Below are positions 25,028 through 46,605 of a DNA stretch of 64,000 nt, piece by piece. Source of the stretch: Morella rubra (lineage: Eukaryota > Streptophyta > Magnoliopsida > Fagales > Myricaceae); contig RXIC02000043.1 in assembly GCA_003952965.2 (NCBI GenBank), positions 1 through 64,000 of the forward strand, given 5' to 3'. Under the pieces are notes generated by a model. It was given only the letters and a program-made list of their open reading frames with translations. It had not been told where the DNA came from and made no database searches. Both the position numbers and the translations under genes were made by a program. How positions within the stretch are numbered: position 1 is the stretch's first letter; each line of letters opens with the position of its first letter.

Positions 25028-26012
25028 CTGACTTTGAATATTTATGACAAGTATGTTTTGAAATTACTCGAGAATGCTTATTTAGCTTATTCCAAATGGT
25101 CAATCTCTCTCTCTCTCAGCAAATCCAATATTACTCAACAAAAATAGATAAGTACACAATTGGTAGTCCGGACAGTGACCCCAAACCAACCAGAGTTCCA
25201 GATCAAATAAAAACTAAAGCCGGAAACAGATCAACCACTTGATCCAGTCCACTAGTCCAATGGCTCTTTCCCTGCAGATCAAGAGGGGTGTAAGAACAGA
25301 GAACATGTGAAATGATTCGAAGGCTCGGTTGCTTGAATAGGGTAGCACTTGTATGTCATTATTTTGAGCCTATTCAATGTGTGGTCGTTACCCATTTTGA
25401 ACTCTTTTAGCTTGTTGCTCATGTTGCTAAGCCCTCCAACTGCTACATCTCAGTTCATAAACGAGATTGTTGGAGTTTGAACATGTTTACAGTCACTGAC
25501 ATGAATTTCTTTTCTCCATCTCTGATGCACTCGTACGATTTTTAAATTCCCCTGCCTCCATTTTTTATCCCTGTACTACATTTCAGTATTCCACAAATGT
25601 GATCTGCAGTTGAAAGAAAAGAATGAAATTTCTAGTTCCCCTTCCGATTTTAGCATATATCGGAACTAGAACTGGAATTCATTTTTAGGAAGTTTTGAAA
25701 CCAGAATTAGAAATTCCGGTGGAATTATTTGAATTTTCGGTTCCGATTTTTCTAAAATAATAAATAAAAATAGTGTTTAAAATAAAGTATAACATATGAA
25801 ATTTGATTGAATGTTTATTTTAGAATTTAGATTTTAGAAAATTCCAATTTGATTCCAGTAAAATACAAAAAAGTTACGTTTCAATAAGTACCGGATCGAA
25901 ATTGGAATTGACCATTCCAGTTTCTTCCCTCAGCTGCTATTGAAACCTAGCCGGCTTGCCCTAGGCCAACTGCACAACCGCCTTGTGCGAATATCATGGA
26001 ACAAAAAAATTT
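25010..26012 (+). repeat. 3' flank of the 230-aa gene, shared with both palindrome arms
   Basis: From GGATTAGAGTGGCATT, the last 16 bases before the gene's stop is completed, this stretch matches right-arm sequence 16,915-17,655 in the same orientation. Landmarks are TTATGACAAGTATGTTTTG, CAGCAAATCCAATAT and AATAGATAAGTACACAATTG. Relative to the arms it has lost about 110 bp near 25,610 and carries about 330 bp of extra AT-rich sequence (25,620-25,945, with TTCCGGT/ATTCCGGTGG words). Homology resumes at ACTGCACAACCGCCTTGTGC and ends near 26,012. Confidence 0.85.
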
Positions 26013-26990
26013 ACATACAAAGACTTCTGTTTAAGTGTACGTTTCGTCCTCGACAAATAACTCAAAAGTTTCGGTTGGTTTTTGAAGTTTTGTAAGCCAA
26101 ATCAGTTCTCATTTCTTGATAGTGCGTTGAACAAGATCATTCCAATTTAGCCGAAAAAAAAGGAAGAGAACGAATAATAGTATTTTACAATTTTAATTTT
26201 TTCATGGTCAATTGTTTTCTGCTTAGATGGAGTAATTTCGAATGAATATGAAATTTCACTCGAGAATTCCGGTGGATTGTTTCTTTTCAAACGAGAAAGC
26301 CCAATTTGTTTAAACTAACCGAAGAACCCATTTGATTAGCTTCACAATTGAGGCCCAATTATATGATCAACTCTTTCGGCCTTCGCCCACCCTTCGACGC
26401 CTCCATTAGCCGCAGAAACCTTAATCAATGTGTTTTCGTAGGAACGGAAAAATAGAGTCAATGGAAAATGAATAAATTGTCAAAAGAAAATAACTATCAT
26501 GCTGAAAATAATTTATCCCTATTATTTTTTCTTAACTATTTTTTATCTATTTTAACTCTATCTACTATTTTTTCTTTATTATCATAACAAAAGCCTGTCT
26601 TTAAGTTTAAATTCAAAAAATTTCTCTCTATACACAACTCTCCTATTTTGTAATATGCTAAAAACAAACGCAGAAACAAACTCAGCCTTAAAGTTTCAAC
26701 TGGATGCCTACCTCTAAAGTTCTGATCGGATTAGGATATTTTATATTTACTGTTTAATGGTTCAATTCAAAGAGAGATAAATACAGTATATAGGTCTCAT
26801 AGTATTCAATATTATCCGTATTAGTTATTGAACGGTATAGATTCTATTATAACACTCATATGTTATGTCTATTTTTTTCCAAATTTGATCATATTTTGAC
26901 ATCAATTAGAGATGATCTTTATTTAGTTTTGGACCCTCTTGAGTAGGAGAGTGAAGAACATAATATGGAACACTTTGGAACACAATAATA
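26013..26990. other. AT-rich intergenic DNA, no gene seen
   Basis: Stops are frequent in all frames. The AT-rich block 26,460-26,700 resembles dispersed repeats elsewhere in the window. No RNA gene or exon is recognisable. Confidence 0.45.
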
Positions 26991-26993
26991 AAG

Positions 26994-27212
26994 ATGGACA
27001 AGGATGGAGAAAATTATGCTGTTTCTCAAAAATTCGATTTCCATTTTCAAGCAACCGAACTTCGTCGACTTGTAGCTAACTTGTTTGACTTGAAGAAGCA
27101 TCTTTATCTGATGGCTCTGAAAATGGAGCCTCTAGAAAAGGAGGGGAAGGTGGAAGCGTGCAATAAATTTCAATGGCTTGCAAGAGCAAGATTGACCAAT
27201 CCTAGAAGCTGA
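26994..27212 (+). CDS. Small open frame, 72 aa, possibly a gene remnant
   Basis: ATG at 26,994 gives MDKDGENYAVSQKFDF..., containing TELRRLVANLFDLKKHLYLM and EKEGKVEACNKFQWLARARL before the stop. The Leu/Arg/Lys pattern suggests amphipathic helices, and the composition looks like real protein rather than random translation. I do not recognise the family. A frame-broken copy of its second half lies on the minus strand at about 2945-3060, so the segment has been duplicated. No introns, promoter or partner exon are evident. It may be a fragment of a larger protein. Confidence 0.4.
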   Translation: MDKDGENYAVSQKFDFHFQATELRRLVANLFDLKKHLYLMALKMEPLEKEGKVEACNKFQWLARARLTNPRS

Positions 27213-28796
27213 TGACGAATCAGAGCTTCACCAACCGGTTTTAATAGTATGTAGTGGTTTTTTCATGTCTAAGGCAAAAAAAGGTTCAGACTTTAAGGAA
27301 TTATCATTTAGTGGTGTTCAAGCTGTGTCTAGAATCCAAAGCTTGCTTCCAACGAAAGTTCAAATCATAATAGTTTCGTTATATTCTGATTGTCTGATTT
27401 GGTAACGGTCAATTTTTTAAAAGCCTTTTTTAATTAAAAAAAAAAAGTTCAAGCTTCAAGGCAAGTGCGGAGAATGGTAGGTTTAGGGGACTTTCTATTC
27501 TTCAACACAAAACACAAAATTAGAAGAAGAAAAAATAAAAAATAAAACGAAAACCCACCTGACTCATCCCAAAAAAAAAACAAAAACAAAAACAAAGATT
27601 AAAGATAATAAAATAGGGTGGGAAAAGAAAAGTCCGTGCAAGGAAGGGGTGACTTTAACCCATACTTCGTGCTTCCATTTGTAATGCCATCTGGTGGAAA
27701 CCGGCCATCTTCCAAAACAAAGTGGTATCTTTTTCTCTCTCTATCTTTTTTTTTTTTTTCAAAAACAAACAAACTATTGGTTAAGAGAAAGCTCATTTGT
27801 CTTCTTGCATCTGATGACAAGAACAGGCGTGAACCTTCCTTTCAATTCTATCCCCTTCATGGAAGGAAAAGAAAGATAGCTTCGACCCAAAATAAACGAA
27901 AATTCAATTGACACAAGAACAAATGCTAGAGAGTATGCAATTCTTTGTTCAGTTTTCCACTATCATTACATCCACATTTGCAACCATGAGATTCTTCTCT
28001 TGTTTAAATCTGAATTGCATTGCTATCCAAAACTACTATAATTCTTTTACTTAATCCTCAAACTAATTTCTGATTTTTAATATGCCTAGTTTTAAAAAAA
28101 TTGAAATGTGGAAACTCCTCATTTCTCAATTATAATTAAAGAAATAACAATAATATTTACAAATTACTTTGAACATTTCAATACTAATTAAAATAATTAA
28201 TTTGGGATATTTCAAGTCTTATAAGGGATAAATTAATAGAAAGGGGTACCTCTTTTTTAAAGTTCTTTTTTCCAAATCCAAAACCAGTCCAACCCACAGT
28301 CTAATTGGACTATTTAGAGGTGTTACTATCATTGAGAAAGAAGTAAATGACAAACTCACAAGAGTTCGCAAAAATGTTAATTGTATATATTTTTCATAAA
28401 TTCAGACAGATGCAGACACGACAAGCATTAAACTGTTGCAAGACTCGTACTTCAACTCGAAACTATACACGAACCGTATTAAATTATACTACATGATCAA
28501 AAAGTTATTTTTCTGTTCAAACTCAATCATCTTGACAGAAAATTAGAGAAGAATCTTATCCAAAACTTAAATAAAGAATTACAAACGATAGGACCAAATT
28601 AATGATTCTCTCTTTCTTCATGTGTGACTGCTCCCTGCGGTTGGAGTTATAGTTCAGACTCCTAAGCTTCTAGATAATTTGGGTGCTGTGGGATTCCAGC
28701 TGCACTGAAATCACTTCTATATAGCCATCGGTTGTTTGGTTGGGATCTGAAGAGGTTCTTGTGTTGTATCGTGTATGTTACATAGAATTAGTCGAC
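27213..28796. other. Upstream region of GBA2, no gene seen
   Basis: The first 380 bp belong to the segment duplicated at 2.6-3.1 kb. The remainder is AT-rich. Small ORFs near 27,600-27,900 cross a polypyrimidine tract and resemble nothing known. The GBA2 promoter and 5' leader should lie in the last few hundred bases; I cannot place the TATA box with confidence. Confidence 0.45.
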
Positions 28797-39366
<10,570 letters not shown>

Positions 39367-39539
39367 TTGTAGTGTTCAAGTTTCATGATCATTGTAAAGA
39401 ATTGTGTAGTAAATCTTTCTTGTCTTCCTCAATCCATTGGCAGAAGTGGAAAGAAATGGTGGAAGTTTTGGGGGAACCGTTCCTCTTAGGAAAAGGCACT
39501 AAAAAGCTGGATAATTCACTCAGATGACGTGTATAGGTT

Positions 39540-40100
39540 CTTTTAGCTTTTTAATTTTTGTTAAATATTTCTTTATAGGGTGATTAGGTAAGTTAGTATT
39601 CCTTTATCCTTTGAAAATTGGCTTCCTATTTGTGCAGTTGATGGGAGCATACCCTTTTTTGTTTCTTTCTTTTTTCTAGGCAATCCTTAATACTTTTTTT
39701 TTAATCTTTATTTTTCTATGCAATCTTTAATATATATATTATTAATATATTGAGAAAATTATAGTTAGTAAAATTTAGAAAAAGCCTCAAAGGGCTATCG
39801 GAAAACCTTAACGCATTGGGAGGTCCTACAATCTTAGCAAAGGGCATAAAGCCCTCGATGAGGGGCATAAAGGTCGCAGGACAAGTTGATTCAAGAATTC
39901 AGAAACCAAATCTCAAAGGGCATAAAGCCCTCGATGAGCGGGTACAAAGGCCCCAGGACAAGCTGATTCAAGAATTTGGAAACCAAACTTGCCACAAGTG
40001 ACAGAATACGTCACAGCAGTACATCACAATCAAACCAGCCTCGAGTGATGGAGTACATCACAAACACTTCAATGCAGTATCGGGCCAACATGAGAAGTGG
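39540..40100. repeat. GBA2 downstream region with a 76-bp tandem duplication
   Basis: 39,841-39,910 and 39,917-39,988 share AGGGCATAAAGCCCTCGATG and the GA(C/T)TCAAGAATT..GAAACCAAA tail, period about 76 bp. The rest, from 39,540, is AT-rich 3' flank with no gene. Confidence 0.75.
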
Positions 40101-40149
40101 GGTGGAAGACCAGTGGTGTCTTCTTCGAGAGAAGGGTTATATCAATTCA

Positions 40150-40636
40150 AGATGAATCAGGGATTGGTGGATGTTGGTAGTACGAGGCCGTGCTTCCTGT
40201 GGTGTAATGGCAGGAGGGGTAACCAGCAAATTCGAGAGCGCCTTGAGAAAGGATTAGCGAATGGGGAATGGACTACTCTCTTCCCTTGAGCTTTGATACG
40301 AAACCTTCCTCGGCCTTCGTCTGATCATGCACCGTTATTACTTATATCTAAACGGGCTATGGGTGCGGGTCCAAAACCTTTTCGTTTTGAAAGTTGCTGG
40401 AATAGGGATGAAAATAGCAAGCCAGTGGTGGCCGGTGCCTGGAAGATAAGAGTTAGGGTGTCTGCACCCTTTCGGTTGGTCCAGAAGAATCAGTCTACCA
40501 AATCAACTTTGAGAAAATGGAACAGAGAGTGGTTCGGGGCTATCCACACTCAAATCAAGATGCTAAATGAGCAACTGGCATTTGTGCAAGGACAAGCAGC
40601 TTCGGTGCAATCTGAAGTTCCTAGATTGAAGCTCAT
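40150..40636 (+). pseudogene. LINE (L1-type) endonuclease C-terminal relic
   Basis: The plus-strand translation contains FLWCNGRRGNQQIRERL and GLANGEWTTLFP, then an in-frame TGA at about 40,288, then IRNLPRPSSDHAPLLL. The SDHAPLLL word is the conserved end of the EEP endonuclease domain in plant non-LTR retrotransposons. It is followed by GPKPFRFESCW and a W-rich linker (STLRKWNREWFG), also typical of L1 ORF2 before the reverse transcriptase. No reverse transcriptase follows: the sequence stops at about 40,636, where a resistance-gene fragment begins on the opposite strand. Confidence 0.85.
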
Positions 40637-41146
40637 CGATCCCAACTAGATCAGTCTTGTCAAGTAGAAGGGCATCCCCTCCACGGCCCTGCCCTGTATT
40701 TCCTACAATATTGGACCCTGAACCTTGTTCAGCTCTTGTAAATTTTGGAAGCAGCCTCTTGTGAACCTTGGAGATGTTTTCGAGTCTCCCGTTGATGCCT
40801 TGTAATTCGGAAACAATAAGATAACGAGCTTTCATGTTCTTAATACAGCAAGAAAATTTGTGGAGAAAACCATAGATTCCGTGCACATGATATGGCTCAT
40901 GCGGTTGAAGAAGAAGTGTGAATTCATCGAGAGCGTCTTCAGTTTCCTGAGCAATCTCTCTTACCTGCTTAACCCACACTTTGAGTTCTTCATCACTTCT
41001 TCTAGCTCGTCCGCAACCTTCAGGAAGGCCCTCAATTCTCCTCTCAGATACAGAAATTCTTCCCGATCACCCCTCAAGAGTTGCATCTCATTTTCGACGA
41101 AGCGTGCAAGCTTTTCAAGGAGAAAGTTCACTGGACCCTCTGCCAT
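40637..41146 (-). pseudogene. CC (Rx-N) domain of a CC-NBS-LRR resistance gene, truncated
   Basis: From ATG at 41,144-41,146 the product starts MAEGPVNFLLEKLARFVENE, a standard Rx-N coiled-coil start of RPM1-type immune receptors. It continues LLRGDREEFLYLRGELRAFL. A single-base frameshift near 40,985-40,995 moves the reading frame before VWVKQVREIAQETEDALDEF, which includes the EDVID-like motif. The frame runs to KTDLVGIDE, the linker just before the NB-ARC P-loop, and ends there against the LINE relic. The NB-ARC and LRR regions are missing. It is therefore a dead fragment: about 170 codons of a receptor that is normally about 900 aa. Confidence 0.9.
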
Positions 41147-41456
41147 TATTTTTCTTTGGTAGCCTTAATCAGTCCCTCAGCAATTCTGAAGACATTACAA
41201 TTTCCAAATGTCAAGCAGTTTTTTGAACTCCGCGAGTTGCGTCCATGTACTTCTGTTGAACTATATATGGTGGCTGTTGCCAAATTAATCTTTCATTCTT
41301 TCCTCCTCTTGTCTTGTTATGCCTTAATTTGCTAGCAGATTGTTGATGCTGGTATGTGCTTTCTCAAGGGTCCCTCCCCATGCATGAGGATCTCTTCTCT
41401 CGAGCCAACTTCTTGCTCTCCAAAAATGTAGTCCTTCATGGCTATAACCCTCTCAC
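41147..41456. other. 5' flank of the CC-NBS fragment, no gene seen
   Basis: Pyrimidine-rich; may include the former 5' leader of the resistance-gene fragment. No exon recognised. Confidence 0.4.
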
Positions 41457-41650
41457 GAACGATGAAAGGCTACCAGAATGGTAATACTTGATTGAACAAA
41501 TATTATTTATACCAAGCATTTCACTTGCTGTCTTAATGAGTACTATACGAAAGCTGTCTCAAGGTCTGACAGGAGAAACCTTTGAAGTACTATATCTTGG
41601 ACCCTTCAAATCTTTTAAGGTTTTTCAAAATTCATGTCTTGATTGCACAT
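41457..41650 (+). repeat. Duplicate of GBA2 exon 15 end plus intron 15
   Basis: GATGAAAGGCTACCAGAATG followed by GTAATACTTG and the next 160 bp repeat 36,731-36,920 inside GBA2, with about 10 percent differences and small indels. The copy keeps the exon end (NDERLPEW) and the splice donor but nothing upstream. Confidence 0.9.
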
Positions 41651-41661
41651 CCAAAGCTTTT

Positions 41662-41775
41662 CACTACTAGAAATTTTCTCTTTAGTGATGGAAATTCTCA
41701 GTGACCAAATGAATTTCATCACTAAAAGTCATCTTTTGTGACAAATTTTTTTTTTGTCACTAAAAATCTGGGGCT
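41662..41775 (+). mobile_element. CACTA (En/Spm) transposon terminus, fragment
   Basis: The sequence starts CACTACTAGAAATTTTCTC, the classic CACTA terminal inverted repeat of plants. It is followed by subterminal TTTAGTGATGGAAAT and TTTTTGTCACTAAAAA repeats that could pair. No opposing TAGTAGTG terminus was found nearby, so this is a truncated end or a short derivative. Confidence 0.7.
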
Positions 41776-42673
41776 TGTTTGGAAAACGGTTTTGGTTTTG
41801 GTTTTGTTTTTAGTTTTTGATTCAAATTTCAAATTTTACAATTTAAGATTTAAATATTGTTTTGTTGTAAGGGGTTGTTTGGTGGATTAAGATTTGGTTC
41901 TAAGAGTTCATTGGTATGGTTAAGGAAAGTATGCCTAGGGTGTAGCTATGGAAAGGATTTGGGGGTTTATTGTGATTTTATATTTTTTCTTAAATACTTG
42001 GTAAAAAAGTGGAAAAGGGGATAATTTAAGTGAATTTTTTATATTTATTATAATAGAGTTGTCTGCCCTTATTGTGTATCAAACTGCTTGTCCTTTCTAC
42101 TAGCTGAGTCATGCCTCCAGTGCCGTGTGCTGTTACTTTGAAGAAATTAGAGTGCTTAAAGCAAGCCTACGCTCCGTCCCTCATGGCAGATTAAAAATCG
42201 AGCAGCATGAGTGTCAAAGCCAAGTCTGTGGTTCATGTCGTTGGAGTGCTATTGCTTATAATATTGGAGCTTGGATTAGACAAACGACCGGCTGATAGAC
42301 GAGCGGGTTATCCATTGTCGCTCCTATAAATCTAGTAATTTAACAAAGGTTATAAATTGCACAATACTAGTTACTAATACAATGGGGAATGTTTTGAAGA
42401 GAAAAATGGCAAGAGTACAGGAAATGAGAAAGATGGGCTGGATGCATGAGAGATTCACGTTCAGCTGTAAAGGCTGGGTCGAAGCTAAGATTGGTGATGT
42501 CAAATTATATTCATTACCCATGCCATACGCATAAGTGATCCAGTTACAACAATCTTTCTACAAGAAAGTTTTACATTAAACAAAGTCATCCAGAGCAAAA
42601 CTGGACCCAGAGTACAGCAGTTAGAGAGGCCGCTAAATCCAGCTAACATGTCCGGGCAGCCTAAGCTCCATGC
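41776..42673. other. Intergenic and HISN2 3' flank
   Basis: Starts with GTTTTGGTTTTGGTTTTG repeats. A 40-codon ORF at 42,208-42,330 could encode one hydrophobic helix (VVGVLLLIILELGL) but has no other support. The last 200 bp probably contain the HISN2 3' UTR. Confidence 0.4.
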
Positions 42674-45580
42674 CTAGCCTTGTGACATTCGACTTCTCTT
42701 TTCCTCTAGGCCTGACTGAGAAAATCTCTGCCGCAGAACTTCCAAAACATCTTCCATTTTCACATCTTTCAGTGCCAGAAGAACCATGGCATGATACAGG
42801 ACATCTGCCATCTCTGAGGCAGCTCGTGACTTATCCTCATTCTCCTCTAGTGTTTGACACAACTCATTTGCCTCCTCCCTGCAAAGGAAAGTTCAGACTT
42901 ACAAAGTATTTCAGTTAAAATGAATAGACACAGATATACAGACTCACACAGAAAGCACTCGCAGACAGCTCCCTTGTGGGCAACATATTAAGAACACATA
43001 ACTCGTACTTCACTTGGATATTTTTTGAAGATAACTACTCTGATTATTTCATTTTGTCTTCTTTCCAGCACAGAGAGGTATCCACTACAATCAACTGGAG
43101 AATCCAATACCTACCTGATTTTTGAGCATAGCAGGTGATTATCAAGCAATAATCGTTTTGTCCATGAAGGTTTCCCAGTCTGTTCTGCCAGTGTTTCTGC
43201 TTTGCGCTGGGAAATTGTTGACTCTAATGAGTACAAAGTGGTCAATGCCAATCTATTTCCTTCAACCTGCCAAAATTAATCAGCATCACTAAACATCTTG
43301 CTAGAGTTCGACTGAAGTAACGGATGGTATAGGTATATTGCATTTCTTACGAAATGATTCAGGAACAAACCTGTTGCTGTTCCTTTAAATCAAAAACTGA
43401 TGTATAATAACAAGTTTCCGATCCTGTGTGGCAGGTAGGTCCATCTGGCTTCCCAAGGTATATTATCTGAGACATGGTTGTGAGTTAAAGTTGAAAAAAC
43501 CCAAGAGACCGGTCATTCAGAAAGATGGGGTTAAACTATAATAAATAAGAGATAGGAACAGATGTTTCAGAAAAATACAGAGTCCCGATCACAATCAAGA
43601 AATATATCATGAATATTGATGAAATTCTGTGAGGTCTCCCCCTTGGTCCACAGCATTGCCCGTGATCTGCTATAGAATGTTGCCTTCCGAGAGGAAATGG
43701 TTCTAAGGATTGCATCTTGGTTTACAAAGCCTTGCATCAGTATGGATCCCGTATCCACATTTTGCGCTATTGCCACTGCCAAACCTTTGTCATCCCATTT
43801 TACATTGCCTAACAATGTCTGAACCTGAAATGATACTCTCTGATCACACATCAATTTATCTGGGTATGCATACATTTCAGTCCCTAAAAAAGGTAAAGAA
43901 TGTGAGAATACAAAAGCAGAAAGAAATAAAAAATTTAGGATAGAAAGGGAATGACCTTAAATATTAAGAGTTACAAAGTACTTCAAAGACTTCCTTAAGT
44001 ATCTTACATTGAACTGCACCTATGGGGAAAGTCTTTTACATCTTCAACTCTCACTACATGATACAATTTTTAGTTGAAATCATAGTCAAACCTTTGATTA
44101 GTTAGAAAGAAAAACATGCACTCAAAACATTGATCAACAGAAAGCTTAGACACATCCATGAAGAAAGGTCCTACATGCAGCTGCCGTTGGTGCAAGTACA
44201 TACATAATTGCAAGTTTAGAGTGTGTCAAGAATCAAAAAGACAAAGTTCATGAACAGTTCCTTTACCCTATCCATGACAAAGTCCATGACGAGACGGAAA
44301 ATTTTTTTTGGAGATTGCAAAGGATTTTAGGGTAAATATTCATGTGTCTGAAGGTGCAGGGCCTGCTGGCTAAAGAAACATTAAAAGCCATAGGATGTGC
44401 ACTCACATGTGCAGTCTTGCAAACATACACACACTCAACTATCTCGCTTATTGGCTTCATTATGGTAGTAGAGACCGTAGCATTGAAACAGTGACAACAA
44501 ACAAATTTGCACCTAAGAAATATGTGTATGAAAACCCATATAACATATATTATACCATCACAATGCAATTAGTTATGCACAGATAAAAACAGCATCATAT
44601 TATGTTTTGGAGAGCAGGAGGGAAGGGCATAATTAGGATGTGGAGCCCTTTATTCTTCGGAAAAGTGCGTACTGCTGTTGTAGTTTGTCAAAAATTAAAG
44701 ATATACTCAGGAAAGGCTGGACCGCAGCATGAGATGTTTTTCAGCTGAATAGGTACTTAATAGTCCCTACGATAATGGCAGTGTTTATGACGCCTGACAA
44801 TGCCTGGTTGAACCTTGAACTTTCGTGATAAACGTAACCATTTTTGACAGGTTGTTTCCCCCCATTACCTCAATCACCAATAAATTTTAGTGATTAGTTG
44901 CTGAAGATTACTAGTGGATTATGGTAAACAAGTTAAGCTCAAGACCCCAGTTGGGAATGTTAAAACAATTTCATCTGAGACAGGAACAACTCTTCTTTCC
45001 ATTTTACGTCGTTCACTGATCAGCCACCACTGATTAATACCAGTAATCTAGGCTGCAGAGTTATAAACTGAAGTCTCAAGAAAAACACAAAAAATCCAGA
45101 TGTTGTTCCTTTGTCACAGAACTTTAAGTGACGAGGCCGCTAACCCTCATTGGTACTTGGGACATCGCATCATTGCAATTCTGCACTTAAAAGTATCAAC
45201 CTAATGCACGCAATCGAAAATCACACCAACGAACAGGCCAGATGAATAAGTGCAACCAGTTCGTGAAACTAGTAGCGAATAATGATACCTACATTTGCGC
45301 GCCCTACATATCAAACTTTACAGAATCGTAATTTAGCAGTCAACGAGGATGAATACAGTCGGAAGATGAATGCACAACAAAACGCAGCTTAAAGACAATA
45401 ACTTTAGATTCTTCAATACAGTACCTTCGATTGAAGACAAAGGTCATTTGCCGGTTTTTGAATGGAAGCGAAAACAAGACGACGGTTCTTCTTCACCTGG
45501 GTGTCCCAAGGGTGCCGACCACTGGAAATGGAGGAAACCCTCGGATATCGAGGACAGAAAGAATAGGAAACAGCCATCAT
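42674..45580 (-). CDS. HISN2: Bifunctional phosphoribosyl-AMP cyclohydrolase / phosphoribosyl-ATP pyrophosphatase, plastid histidine biosynthesis (284 aa)
   Basis: This enzyme performs the second and third steps of histidine synthesis in plastids. Exons, in transcription order: 45580-45425, 43824-43579, 43466-43371, 43266-43115, 42878-42674, all GT-AG and in frame, 855 nt with stop. Exon 1 (52 codons, two consecutive ATGs) is Ser/Arg-rich and fits a plastid transit peptide. The cyclohydrolase (HisI) domain follows: VKWDDKGLAVAIAQ, ATFYSRSRAMLWTKGETSQN, the DCDRDS end and GPTCHTGSETCYY, with the metal-binding Cys and His residues. The HisE domain contains KPSWTKRLLLD, REEANEL and ASEMADVLYHAMVLL, with the acidic residues typical of MazG-like pyrophosphatases. 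The length matches plant HISN2 (about 280 aa). Intron 1 is long (43,825-45,424). No defects were seen. Confidence 0.95.
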
Positions 45581-45833
45581 AGACCCGAACAAAGTAGTCT
45601 CAACGCTCTGTTCACATTAGATCCAGCCCATCCTGGAGATATACAGCGAAGAAATCAGAATCAGGTTGATTAGCAGGACGAAGTACCTCCTTGTTTATAT
45701 GTAAGGTTGAACGGAGAGACCTTGTGAACTCGGCCGCAACCAGAGGCAATGATTCGCAGATGTCTGCGAACCTTAAAATTTTAAAATATTTATGTTGTGA
45801 AAGATTGAAGTTTTATTGGCCACGTTTGGTTTA

Positions 45834-46386
45834 GAGCATTCCTAGGTTCTCTATTCTAACATTTTGGTTAGAATAGAGAACCAATTTAATAAAAAAGTCA
45901 AAAAAATCATGTAGCAGCTTATCTATTATAACAAACTTTAACAAAAAATTTGAAAATGTGAACAGTGGTTCTCTATATTTAGAGAACCACTGTTCACTTC
46001 ACTATCTTAAAATATTAATATTTATCTTTTTTCTTTATTTTTATTTTTTTTTCTTTTCTTCTCTCACACTCTCCCTCTTTTTTATTTTCTTTTTATTTGT
46101 TTTTCTTTTCTTCCTTTAGATCTCACATTCTCCCTTTTTTTTATTTTATTTTTTTCTTTTTCTTTTCTTACTCCCATATTCTTAAAAACAAATATTTAAA
46201 AATATAAATGTTAGAGAAAGAATAAAGAAATCTTTGAAAAGTAATATTTAAATAGAATAGTAAAAAATAGATAATTAAAATAGAGAAGCTGCTGTGAGTG
46301 TTTTTAAAAAGTTGATAGTTAAAATAGAGAAGTGTGTTTTTGGTTAAAATAGAGAGCCAAATTTGAAGAAGCTGCTAAGAATGCTC
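45834..46386. mobile_element. 553-bp MITE flanked by TTA
   Basis: The ends are GAGCATTCCTAGGTTCTC and ...GCTAAGAATGCTC, with TTA on both sides (45,831-45,833 and 46,387-46,389). Subterminal TTCTCTATTCTAAC and GTTAAAATAGAGA repeats recur inverted inside. The TTA duplication and size fit a PIF/Harbinger (Tourist-like) MITE. It lies just upstream of the HISN2 start. Confidence 0.7.
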
Positions 46387-46389
46387 TTA

Positions 46390-46605
46390 GGGTGGTGTTT
46401 AGGGGTGGAATCAAAATTTTTACCTACGTGAAAAAATTATAAAATAATCTTTTTTCTTTTTTAATTTATTCTTTTTTATTATAATATTTATTTAAATCTT
46501 CTCTCTTCATTTTTTAATAAAATCTTATAAAATATCTTTACTTTTTCACAAATCTCAAAATCCTCAAAATTTTTAACCTCTAAAATTTTCACTCCCGAAC
46601 GCCCC
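46390..46605. mobile_element. Tourist-like MITE abutting the previous one
   Basis: Starts GGGTGGTGTTTAGG directly after the shared TTA and ends GAACGCCCC. The core is AT-rich and like that of the palindrome MITE (ACCTCTAAAATTTTCAC). The right flank is TAG rather than TTA, so the duplication is imperfect. Confidence 0.6.
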
